From: an uncultured Bacteroidia bacterium
GTDB lineage: Bacteria > Bacteroidota > Bacteroidia > Bacteroidales > F082
NCBI GenBank assembly: GCA_902783365.1
Contig: CACZQL010000098.1
Location: 1-36,345, forward strand
Reading direction: 5' to 3'
DNA length: 36,345 bases
Made by a program: the position numbers and the translations under genes. The notes under the pieces were generated by a model. The model ran no database searches. It saw only the letters and a program-made list of their open reading frames with translations, and was not told the origin of the DNA. Position 1 is the first letter of the stretch, and each line of letters opens with the position of its first letter. Positions 1-6,767 of the stretch are shown here, in pieces.

Positions 1-133
1 CGCTTGTTTACGTGGGCATCTGCCGCTACTTTGCTTTTGATCAGGGCTGTTGAATTTCCAAGGTTCAATGAGACCAAAAACAAGCGTTGGCAAACGCTCT
101 CTCTATGTCCATGCCGTTTTCTCTCGGCTTGGT
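1..133 (-). ncRNA. Candidate structured RNA or leader, runs off left edge
   Basis: A good Bacteroidota promoter reading leftward (TAnnTTTG at 139-146) should start a transcript near position 133. The first ATG in the transcript opens only a 15-codon frame. Two short perfect hairpins are visible: GCCG/CGGC at 113-116 and 125-128, and AGCGTT/AACGCT at 83-88 and 93-98. These fit a structured non-coding RNA, with a 6S-like RNA as one possibility, or the leader of a gene beyond the window. An open frame with a TTG start is also present on this strand and cannot be excluded as a gene start. The 3' end is not in the window, so no family is assigned. Confidence 0.33.
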
Positions 134-138
134 AAGTG

Positions 139-167
139 CAAAGATAGCGTTTTTTTTATATGCGCAA
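139..167 (-). promoter_or_regulatory. Bacteroidota promoter for leftward transcript
   Basis: On the minus strand the -7 element TATCTTTG lies at 139-146 and a -33 TTG at 165-167, with 18 bases between them. Both match the Bacteroidota primary sigma-factor consensus. Confidence 0.6.
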
Positions 168-170
168 GTT

Positions 171-392
171 TTTTTGAAGATATTAGCTTATTTTTGCATG
201 AAAAAAAATCTATCTGCAAAAAGAAGAAGAAGATATAAAAGCAAGCATTGACGGAATCTCGATGCCCGTCTTAATCCCTATCAAAAATAGGGCCTTCGCT
301 TTGCCACCATGGTCGGACATCAACATCCAAGTAATTTCTTTAACCTCCTTGGCCAGCTGATGGGTAATCATTAACCCTTGAGACAAAGGCAA
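171..392. other. No supported gene between leader RNA and IS
   Basis: This stretch lies between the leftward promoter and the insertion sequence. Before insertion it was the DNA just downstream of the AtoE-type transporter. A 60-codon frame with a TTG start exists on the minus strand (210-392), but it has no recognisable motif and I do not call it a gene. A weak hairpin (CCCTA/TAGGG) lies near 280-296 without a clear T-tract. Confidence 0.4.
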
Positions 393-400
393 TGATTCCT
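393..400. repeat. Left copy of 8-bp target-site duplication
   Basis: TGATTCCT at 393-400 is repeated exactly at 1771-1778, immediately outside the two terminal inverted repeats of the insertion sequence. Eight to nine bases is the usual duplication length for IS256-type transposases. Confidence 0.85.
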
Positions 401-428
401 GGCTTATAGGTCATTTTGCAGGCTGAGA
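401..428 (+). repeat. Left terminal inverted repeat of the IS
   Basis: It begins GGCTTATAGGTCATTTTGCA and matches the complement of the right end at 24 of 28 positions. Confidence 0.85.
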
Positions 429-511
429 CATCATCAAAATGCCAATAAACACTAGTGATACGGGCGATTGAAACGTTTCAGGGACAAAATCGAGCTTCAA
501 AATCGCTCTAT

Positions 512-529
512 GGTTCAAAATGCAGGCTG
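512..529 (+). repeat. Left subterminal repeat of the IS
   Basis: GGTTCAAAATGCAGGCTG resembles the terminal repeat core and matches the right inner copy at 16 of 18 positions. It may be a second transposase-binding site. Confidence 0.6.
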
Positions 530-595
530 CGGCAAGGCTGACTGGCCGATAGTTGCTATAATTGCGCCTTGTTGAAAATCTTAAAAATTGGCTTT

Positions 596-1560
596 ATGAA
601 TAAAAAAAGTGTCCTTCTTGCCATTCGCCCATAACGAAGAAAAACGGCACGAGAAACGGTGTCCAACTATACAAATGCCAAGTGTGCGGACGCCAGTTCA
701 GGGCAGGTGCTGAAGTGTCAGCCGAAGAGGTGTGGACGATGTACCAGGAGGACAAGCAGACGGTCGCCGAGATAGCCCGCAAGGCGGATGTGAGCCCGTC
801 AACGATCAAGCGTGTTTTGAGGAAGATAGTCATCAGCTGGGAGCAGCCGGACCTGACGGGCAGAAGTGGCTTCGTCCATCTGGACGTGACCTACTGGGGA
901 CACAACTGGGGCGTCTTTCTGGCGCTGGAGGACGAGAGCTGCCGCCCGCTCTACATCGCCTTCATCAACCACGAGACCATCGCGGACTACGAGAAGGCCG
1001 TAAACACCATCACGGGGCACGGCTATGTCGTCAGAGGCATCATCATTGACGGGATGCGGAGCTTGTTCGACACCTTTTCCTCGTACAGGATCCAGATGTG
1101 CCAGTACCACATGCTGTGCATTGTGGAGCGCTATCTCACCAAGAACCCGCACCTGAAAGCGGCCCGGGGCCTCAAGGATCTCATGAAAAGGCTCGTCGGC
1201 ATGAAAAAGGACGACTTCCTGCGGGAGTACGCCCAGTGGAAGGAGGACCACAGCCAGACCCTGAACCGCCGCTCCGTCAGCAAGCGCGACGGGAAATCCC
1301 GCTACACGCACAAGCGGCTGAGAACGGCCATGAACAGCGTCGACTTCTACCTGCCCTACCTGTTCACCTATCAGGACGGAGACTGTCAGGGGATGCCCAA
1401 CACCAACAACAAGATAGAGGGTGTCTTCACCGACCTGAAGAAGAACCTGAACAACCACAGCGGCATGAGCGAGTCGAACCGCAGGAGGTTCATCAGTGGG
1501 TTTTTCTTGGCATTGGAAGATAATCAAACATGTCAGGGGAAGAAGAAAGCCGGCCGTTGA
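596..1560 (+). CDS. IS256-like transposase, zinc-ribbon variant (-1 frameshift)
   Basis: This protein would cut and rejoin the ends of the insertion sequence. From about 607 onward the frame encodes a two-knuckle zinc ribbon (CPSC then CQVC), a helix-turn-helix-like stretch, and a DDE core. The acidic residues are seen in LDVTYW, IIIDG and NNKIEG, with a CQYH motif typical of IS256/MULE enzymes. No ATG in this frame lies upstream of the zinc ribbon. The only suitable ATG, at 596, is one frame away and would stop after 12 codons. A -1 shift on the A7 run (602-608) joins them into a 321-residue protein starting MNKKKCPSC. A GTG at 682 would remove half of the zinc ribbon, so I reject it as the true start. 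Whether the shift is programmed or a mutation cannot be told from sequence. Confidence 0.82.
602..609 (+). promoter_or_regulatory. A7-G slippery site for -1 frameshift in transposase
   Basis: Seven A residues followed by G lie four codons after the ATG at 596. Slippage of the AAA-decoding tRNA by one base, or insertion of one extra A by RNA polymerase, joins the start codon to the zinc-ribbon frame. Without it translation ends at the TAA at 632-634. No clear stimulatory stem-loop was identified. Confidence 0.5.
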
Positions 1561-1704
1561 TGGACGGTCGGCTCCCTGACTTGTCGTCATATCTTCGCAG
1601 CCTATTCCTCACGGGGTTGCTCCCCAGCAGAGCCCCGCTATGCTTCAGCTGCGGCGCAAAGATAAACAAACAACTGTAGCCTTCGGCATTTGACCCTAAA
1701 TTTT

Positions 1705-1722
1705 CAGCCTGCAATTTGACCC
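1705..1722 (-). repeat. Right subterminal repeat of the IS
   Basis: Read on the minus strand this is GGGTCAAATTGCAGGCTG, matching the left inner copy at 16 of 18 positions and resembling the terminal repeat core. Confidence 0.6.
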
Positions 1723-1742
1723 ATTGAACAACAACACCTATT

Positions 1743-1770
1743 TTTCAGCTTGCAAAATGACCCATACGCC
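1743..1770 (-). repeat. Right terminal inverted repeat of the IS
   Basis: Read inward on the minus strand it begins GGCGTATGGGTCATTTTGCA and matches the left end at 24 of 28 positions. Confidence 0.85.
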
Positions 1771-1778
1771 TGATTCCT
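1771..1778. repeat. Right copy of 8-bp target-site duplication
   Basis: TGATTCCT, identical to 393-400. Two of its bases form part of the TAG stop codon (1777-1779) of the minus-strand transporter gene. Confidence 0.85.
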
Positions 1779-3126
1779 ACGCCCAAAGCAACAACCCACC
1801 GCAGATGATCAAGCCGGTGACAAACAGGTCGATGATGCAGAACCCCATGATGTCCTTGGCGTTCAGCTTGGCGATGGCTAAGGCGGGTAAGGCCCAGAAA
1901 GGCTGAATCAAGTTGGTCCAGGCGTCACCCCACGAGATGGCCATGCCCGTCAAACCGGGATCCACCCCCAAGGCGGCTCCGGCAGTGAACATGATGGGCG
2001 CCTGAATGGCCCAGTGACCGCCTCCCGATGGGACAAACATGTTCAAAATGGCGGCGCAAAGGAAGGTGAACAGCGGATAGGTCTTGGGCGTGGAGATGGC
2101 CACACAGGCGTTGCTGATCACCGTGCCCAAACAGATGCCGGAAGCCCCGACTCCCGTGATGATGCCCATGATGCCGGCATAAAACGGAAACTGCAACAGA
2201 ATGCCCGCCGCGCCGCTCACCGACTTCCCAAAGGCCTTCACGTAAGCCAACGGCGTGCCGTGGAGGATGATGCCCGTGAACAAAAACAGCATGATGACGG
2301 CTCCCAAATCGAAGGTGCCACCCCTGAAAAACAATTTGATGACCAAGTAGGAGAGCCCCAACAGGGCGATGATCCAAGCCAGCACCCGACTGTTTTCCAT
2401 CTTTTCGGCAGGGGTGTTCCCCTTGGGGGTAGGCGCAGGCTCCTCTTCATATAATAAGGTGGGCTCGATGGCAATCACCTGATCTCCTTTGGGATGCATC
2501 AAGGCATTGACCACCACAATGGCAATGATGACGACACCTACCATGAGGAGGTTTTGTGGCGCTAAGATGGTCTGACTCACAGGGACTGGGTTCGTCAAGG
2601 CTCCTTTGGTGATCTCTTTCAAACCGGACCCCGGAGTGGCCATGGTCAAAGGGATGGAACCGGAAAGGCCGGCGTGCCACACCACGAAACCACTGTAGGC
2701 CGAGGCAATGAGCAAACGATAGTCAACCCCGCGGAGTTTCTTGGCGATCTCCTTGGCGAAGATGACGCCCACGATGAGTCCGAAACCCCAGTTGATCCAG
2801 CAGGCGAGGGCGGAGATGACCGTCACCAAGGCGATGGCCCCGGCAGGGGTCTTGGGCATCGAGGCCATGGCGCTGATGCCTTTCTTGATGGAAGGCGCGG
2901 CGGCCAAGGCGGAACCGCTCACCAGCACCAACGCCATCTGCATGGCAAAAGCCAACAACGACCAGACGCCGTTGCCCCAATGCTCGATGACTTCAATGGG
3001 GGTCTGATGGCAAACGGGGATGGCGATGGCAAAGGCCAACAAGGTGAGTACCACCGCGAAGATGAAAGGTTCGGGAAGGTATTTCTGGACTACCTTGACG
3101 CAGAATCGGATGAGTCTTTGAAACAT
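1777..3126 (-). CDS. AtoE-family (short-chain fatty acid type) transporter
   Basis: This is a 449-residue polytopic inner-membrane protein of the AtoE/short-chain fatty acid transporter family (PF02667). It is close in length to E. coli AtoE (about 440 residues) and has roughly a dozen hydrophobic segments. The Gly-rich motif MFVPSGGGHWAIQAPI near the C-terminus is characteristic. I start it at the ATG at 3126 (MFQRLIRF), because the longer frame back to 3387 lies inside the upstream gene. It begins 4 bases after that gene ends, so it is the last gene of the cysteine-desulfidase operon. Its substrate is not shown by sequence; the setting makes a product or precursor of cysteine breakdown worth considering. 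The insertion sequence abuts its stop codon. Confidence 0.88.
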   Translation of the reverse strand: MFQRLIRFCVKVVQKYLPEPFIFAVVLTLLAFAIAIPVCHQTPIEVIEHWGNGVWSLLAFAMQMALVLVSGSALAAAPSIKKGISAMASMPKTPAGAIALVTVISALACWINWGFGLIVGVIFAKEIAKKLRGVDYRLLIASAYSGFVVWHAGLSGSIPLTMATPGSGLKEITKGALTNPVPVSQTILAPQNLLMVGVVIIAIVVVNALMHPKGDQVIAIEPTLLYEEEPAPTPKGNTPAEKMENSRVLAWIIALLGLSYLVIKLFFRGGTFDLGAVIMLFLFTGIILHGTPLAYVKAFGKSVSGAAGILLQFPFYAGIMGIITGVGASGICLGTVISNACVAISTPKTYPLFTFLCAAILNMFVPSGGGHWAIQAPIMFTAGAALGVDPGLTGMAISWGDAWTNLIQPFWALPALAIAKLNAKDIMGFCIIDLFVTGLIICGGLLLWA

Positions 3127-3130
3127 GTCG

Positions 3131-3625
3131 CTAACGGATGGGGGTTGAGGGTAGTTTTTGAAGCTCCTCGCCGATGAAGGTGGCCGACATCCTGACCAGC
3201 TCGACGCAAGGACGTTTCTTGTAATAGGTTTCAGAACGAGGGGAGGGGACGGGCGACTCTTTGACAGGGGCGACGCCCAGCAGCTCCCGGCAGATGATGC
3301 TGCCGTTTTCCTGGCGGAACCGCTCGGCCACTTGTTGCACCAGCGCGTAGCAGCGTGTCTTGGAGGCGATGTCGGAGGTGTTGTCACAAGGGATGGCTAG
3401 CCCGGCGACGAGCGCTGCGCCACTCACGGCGCCGCACACCTCGCGCATCCTTCCCATGCCCGCGCCCATGGGGGCGGCGATGATGGCCGCCGTCCTGGCA
3501 TCCATACCGAAGAGGTCGGCGTAAGCCATATAAACGGCTTGGGCGCAGTTATAACCACTTTTGAAGTTGTTGACGGCTTGCTCGGCGCGTTCTGTAACGT
3601 TGATGGAGGCGTAGTCTGGGGTCAT
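3131..3625 (-). CDS. C-GCAxxG-C-C family putative redox protein
   Basis: This 164-residue soluble protein belongs to the C_GCAxxG_C_C family (PF09719, TIGR01909). The defining cysteines are visible: Cys27 in GYNCAQAV, Cys64 in REVCGAVSGA, then Cys111 and Cys139 in the C-terminal half. Family members are thought to be redox-active or to bind a metal cluster, but no reaction is established. Its ATG overlaps the TGA of the upstream desulfidase gene (ATGA at 3622-3625), so translation is probably coupled. Placement in a cysteine-breakdown operon suggests a role in handling sulfide, persulfide or electrons; that is inference. Confidence 0.87.
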   Translation of the reverse strand: MTPDYASINVTERAEQAVNNFKSGYNCAQAVYMAYADLFGMDARTAAIIAAPMGAGMGRMREVCGAVSGAALVAGLAIPCDNTSDIASKTRCYALVQQVAERFRQENGSIICRELLGVAPVKESPVPSPRSETYYKKRPCVELVRMSATFIGEELQKLPSTPIR

Positions 3626-4893
3626 TCCACCATGATTTTGAGGATTTCCACATCGGTCTCCTTCATGCCGTAGCGGCCTAAGCGTCCGATATGGTCGATG
3701 GTCTCTTCCACGTCGTTGCCCACGATGCCGTCGCCGCCCAGAAGCTCATTGCCTTTCTTGGCCATCTCATAGCCGAGGATGCCCGACTCCACAGAGACGG
3801 CGATTTTGCCAGCGCAGGAAGGCTTGGCACCATCGCAAACGATGCCGGCGGCGATGCCAAGGGCGTTCTCCAAGGTGTGCTCGATGACGCTCAGGGGCTC
3901 ACCCATGAGGTAAGCGATGCCGCATCCCGAGGCACATCCGGCACTGACGGCACCACAGTAGGCTGATAATCTTCCGATACCAGTCTTCTGATGGATGGCC
4001 ACCAGGTTCGACAGGGCGATGGCACGGATGCAGCGTTCTTCGTCGATGTGGTATTCCTCGGTATAGGCGAGGATGGGGAGACTGACGGTCATGCCTTGGT
4101 TGCCGCTGCCTGAGTTGATGATGACGGGCATCTCGCATCCGCTCATGCGGGCGTCGCTGCCCGCCGCGGCCCAGGCTCTCGCCTTGATACGAATGTCGTC
4201 GCCAAAACTCAAGATGGTGCTGCCGATGTTGGCGCCCCAGTCGTTCTTCAAGCCTTCCATGGCGATGGCCTTGTTGCACTCGATTTGCGGTCCGATAATG
4301 GGCTTCAGCTCCTCAATATCAACCGTGTTGACGAAGTCGTAGATCTTCTTCATGCAGAGACACTTGCGGTCGGTAAGCTTCGCATTGGCGTCGGCTTCGT
4401 AACCTGAGTCGAATAACACTTGTTCGTTTTTCTCTATTTTTACTATATTAGTATGGTGTCCTGCTATGCGAACACTGGAGGACTGGTTGCCGTCGTAAAG
4501 GGTCACGGTGACATCGAGTTGCGCAATGACGTTGAGGGGCACGATGGTCATCAGGGTGTCTTCGAGGAACTGCGAGATGGCTTTTTTCTGTTCCGGGGTG
4601 ACTTCCGCGATGACTTCCAAAGCCTTGTCGGGGTTGCCGGCGACGATGCCTGCCGCGACCGAGGCTTTCAGTCCCTTCATGCCCTTGGTGTTGGGCACAA
4701 TGACGCTTTTCACATTTTTGATGATATTGCCGCTGGCTTTGATTTCCACTCTCTTGGGCATGGAGCCTAAGACTTCACGGGCTTTGGCGGCGGCGTAGGC
4801 CAGACAAATGGGTTCGGTGCAGCCCATGGCAGGCACCAGTTCCTCTTTCAGGATGTTCAGGTAATTCTGGTAACAACAATCGCTTTTATCCAT
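3622..4893 (-). CDS. cyuA: L-cysteine desulfidase family (CyuA/YhaM, UPF0597)
   Basis: This family breaks L-cysteine down to pyruvate, ammonia and sulfide with a [4Fe-4S] cluster instead of pyridoxal phosphate. The 423-residue protein has the N-terminal GCTEP motif with Cys25, which as I recall is the catalytic position in the archaeal enzyme. Cys313, Cys353 and Cys360 have the 40- and 7-residue spacing I remember for the cluster ligands. The motif IINSGSGNQG is also family-typical. I start it at 4893 (MDKSDCC), because the promoter -7 element at 4911-4918 lies just upstream and the longer frame reads through it. It is the first gene of a three-gene operon. The related L-serine dehydratase alpha fold means serine is a possible alternative substrate. 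Confidence 0.85.
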   Translation of the reverse strand: MDKSDCCYQNYLNILKEELVPAMGCTEPICLAYAAAKAREVLGSMPKRVEIKASGNIIKNVKSVIVPNTKGMKGLKASVAAGIVAGNPDKALEVIAEVTPEQKKAISQFLEDTLMTIVPLNVIAQLDVTVTLYDGNQSSSVRIAGHHTNIVKIEKNEQVLFDSGYEADANAKLTDRKCLCMKKIYDFVNTVDIEELKPIIGPQIECNKAIAMEGLKNDWGANIGSTILSFGDDIRIKARAWAAAGSDARMSGCEMPVIINSGSGNQGMTVSLPILAYTEEYHIDEERCIRAIALSNLVAIHQKTGIGRLSAYCGAVSAGCASGCGIAYLMGEPLSVIEHTLENALGIAAGIVCDGAKPSCAGKIAVSVESGILGYEMAKKGNELLGGDGIVGNDVEETIDHIGRLGRYGMKETDVEILKIMVE

Positions 4894-4910
4894 AAAATCG
4901 AAATTTTGGG

Positions 4911-4940
4911 CAAAGGTATAAAAAGATGATGGAAATCCAA
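4911..4940 (-). promoter_or_regulatory. Promoter of the cysteine desulfidase operon
   Basis: On the minus strand TACCTTTG lies at 4911-4918 and a -33 TTG at 4938-4940, separated by 19 bases. The start codon at 4893 leaves a leader of only about 10-15 bases. Confidence 0.65.
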
Positions 4941-4954
4941 GGTTTTTTATGATT

Positions 4955-6658
4955 TCACTTTTCAGTTTGGGTATTTGTCTCATACAGCAACACTCCCGAC
5001 ACCATCCAGTGGCTGAAACTGCCTCCTTCGTCTTTGCCTTGAGGGATGGCCACACGGAGGGTGTGTTTTCCGGGCTTCAACCCGCTGAGGTCGAACCAGA
5101 TAGGGTTGGTTGCGGTGCCAGGGCACCAGCCGGAGCGGGAATAGTCGGAGGACGACACTCCATTCCAGAAGTTGCCCGAGACGGGGTTTTGGTCACGGAA
5201 AGTGGCGCAGTCGCATCGCCAAGGGGTATGCGTGAAACGTTTCTCCCCATCGATAGATAGGACGTTTTCCTTGGGGTTGAACTCATCGCCGTTACCCCAT
5301 CCGCCATGCCCGGTGCTGAGATAGCGGAGCCGTGGATTCACGGCGTCTTCAGGAAGCTCAAAAGTGACTTCAAGGGTGTCGGTCGCAAAGAGTCGTCCGT
5401 AGTTTTGTCCCGACATCTCCAGCACGTTGCAGGTGTTGAAGAGGGGCAGGGAATGCTGTCGGCATGGCTGCTCGTCCCATTCATAGTCGCCAGGATAGGC
5501 GAGGAGGTCGAGCGAGAGAATATGCCCGCCTTTGTCATAATTCCCGATGAAGGCCCCGATGAGCACATCACCTTGGAGAAGATTTCTTAACTCGCTGACT
5601 TCCTGCTTGTAATAGTTTTCATCGGTCCATGTCAGACCATCAATCTTCACGCGGTCGTTGAAGTGTCCGGCCCCAAACGAGGTGAAGAAACGCACCAGCT
5701 CCACGGGAGGCAGATAGTCGTTTTCTGCCTTGATGCCTTGGTATTCCTGGCCATCGCTACCCACGAACACGGGCAGGGCTTGCGTGCCTTCCATCAGTCC
5801 TTGAAGGAAACTCTTTTTGGCTTCGGTGGGGATGACAAAAACTGACGCTGAGCGGTCGTAGGCATCACCATTGGAGCGTTGGTGGATCTCGGCGAAGAGT
5901 TGGTAGTGCTCGGGCAGTTGGGGGAGGTGTACCCGTTTCAAAATTACCGTACCGTGACTGAAATGAAGGGTCGTGTCGAAAGGTATCTCTCCAGTAATGG
6001 CTTCGTAATCAGAAAAATGGATTTTTTCGTCATGGAAAATAGGGATGCGCATCACCAGTTTGTCTTTACGCAACTGGCTCATCTCGCGTGGACTTAACCG
6101 TTTCCCTTTATTGCTGGGAATCAAAGGAGTAGGTTTTTTTCTGTCTTTGGCAATCTTTTTCAGGTCGGTGATGTAAATCCCGTTTCTCATGCAGCGCACC
6201 ATCACACCTTTGAGGTTCCCGAGGGAAGGCATGGGAGTGGCGTCGAATCCAGGTCGTTCGGTCATCCACACTTCGATGGTGTTGGAGTTGATGCTGGTTT
6301 TGTATTTCTTGCAGGGATATCCCAGCAGTTTTTCTTCACCTTCTTCGCTGAAAACCACGTCGTTGTTATTTAATTCGGAGGCACTGTAATAGCTTTCGTC
6401 GGGGTGTTGCAGCAGGGTGAACACCGAGTCTTGAAGGTAGTTGACGTAGGTGATGCTTTCGGCGTAGCCGGGGATAGGGTGAACCACTTTATTGTCAGGT
6501 TGCTCAATCTTCAGACAGCCTTTTTGTTCCGTGATGCAGGTATGGGTGGTGTCGCCATCCACCACGTCTTTGGCGTAGCTAATATATGTGAGGGTATGTT
6601 GCCCGAAGGTCATTCCGGTCCATAACAAAGCAAAGATGAAGAGAACGTTTCTTTTCAT
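4955..6658 (-). CDS. Secreted PNGase F-like peptide-N-glycosidase
   Basis: PNGase F-type enzymes release intact N-glycans from glycoproteins by cleaving the glycosylamine bond to Asn. This 567-residue protein has a cleavable signal peptide (about residues 1-19, ending TFGQ). An N-terminal domain of roughly 180 residues ends with a GYPCKKY segment recalling GLPGLI/DUF4412-type envelope proteins. The two PNGase F jelly-roll domains (PF09112, PF09113) occupy about 200-567. The region STGHGGWGNGDEF and the later NFWNGVSSSDYSRSGWCPGT closely match Flavobacterium PNGase F. Glu459 in NGDEF corresponds to its active-site Glu206. The start at 6658 gives the signal peptide and follows a promoter at 6679-6686. 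With the GH20 enzyme near 33 kb it suggests use of host glycoproteins. Confidence 0.88.
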   Translation of the reverse strand: MKRNVLFIFALLWTGMTFGQHTLTYISYAKDVVDGDTTHTCITEQKGCLKIEQPDNKVVHPIPGYAESITYVNYLQDSVFTLLQHPDESYYSASELNNNDVVFSEEGEEKLLGYPCKKYKTSINSNTIEVWMTERPGFDATPMPSLGNLKGVMVRCMRNGIYITDLKKIAKDRKKPTPLIPSNKGKRLSPREMSQLRKDKLVMRIPIFHDEKIHFSDYEAITGEIPFDTTLHFSHGTVILKRVHLPQLPEHYQLFAEIHQRSNGDAYDRSASVFVIPTEAKKSFLQGLMEGTQALPVFVGSDGQEYQGIKAENDYLPPVELVRFFTSFGAGHFNDRVKIDGLTWTDENYYKQEVSELRNLLQGDVLIGAFIGNYDKGGHILSLDLLAYPGDYEWDEQPCRQHSLPLFNTCNVLEMSGQNYGRLFATDTLEVTFELPEDAVNPRLRYLSTGHGGWGNGDEFNPKENVLSIDGEKRFTHTPWRCDCATFRDQNPVSGNFWNGVSSSDYSRSGWCPGTATNPIWFDLSGLKPGKHTLRVAIPQGKDEGGSFSHWMVSGVLLYETNTQTEK

Positions 6659-6678
6659 GTTTGATAAGGATTGAAACG

Positions 6679-6686
6679 CAAAATTA
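6679..6686 (-). promoter_or_regulatory. -7 element of the PNGase F-like gene
   Basis: TAATTTTG on the minus strand, about 20 bases upstream of the start codon at 6658. No clear -33 TTG is visible. Confidence 0.5.
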
Positions 6687-6738
6687 GTTTTTTTGTGTGT
6701 TTCGGGGATTAGAATGACATTTTTTTTTGATTTTTGCC

Positions 6739-6746
6739 TATTTTTG
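6739..6746 (+). promoter_or_regulatory. -7 element of the ATPase/DUF4276 cassette
   Basis: TATTTTTG on the plus strand, 21 bases before the ATG at 6768, embedded in a very AT-rich divergent intergenic region. Confidence 0.55.
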
Positions 6747-6767
6747 CAAAAAATACTGTTTTGATAT

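Larger units (their letters stand above)
401..1770 (+). mobile_element. Complete IS256-like insertion sequence, 1,370 bp
   Basis: The ends are imperfect inverted repeats. Reading inward, 401-428 and the complement of 1743-1770 agree at 24 of 28 positions and share the core GGTCATTTTGCA. Both ends are flanked by TGATTCCT, giving exact boundaries. The only gene is a DDE transposase in the plus orientation, which needs a frameshift. Each end has a second inner copy of the core, at 512-529 on the left and 1705-1722 on the right. The element lies directly on the stop codon of the minus-strand transporter gene without destroying it. Intact repeats and duplication suggest a fairly recent insertion. 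Confidence 0.9.

Noticed and set aside
210-392. 60-codon minus-strand frame beside the insertion sequence
   Set aside because: TTG start, no motif, and it lies in what was the 3' region of the transporter operon before insertion.
799-1590. Minus-strand frame opposite the transposase
   Set aside because: The plus strand encodes a recognisable DDE transposase; the antisense frame shows no family features.
3126-3387. N-terminal extension of the AtoE-type transporter frame
   Set aside because: It is a Pro/Ser/Arg-rich shadow inside the C-GCAxxG-C-C gene; the protein starts normally at 3126.
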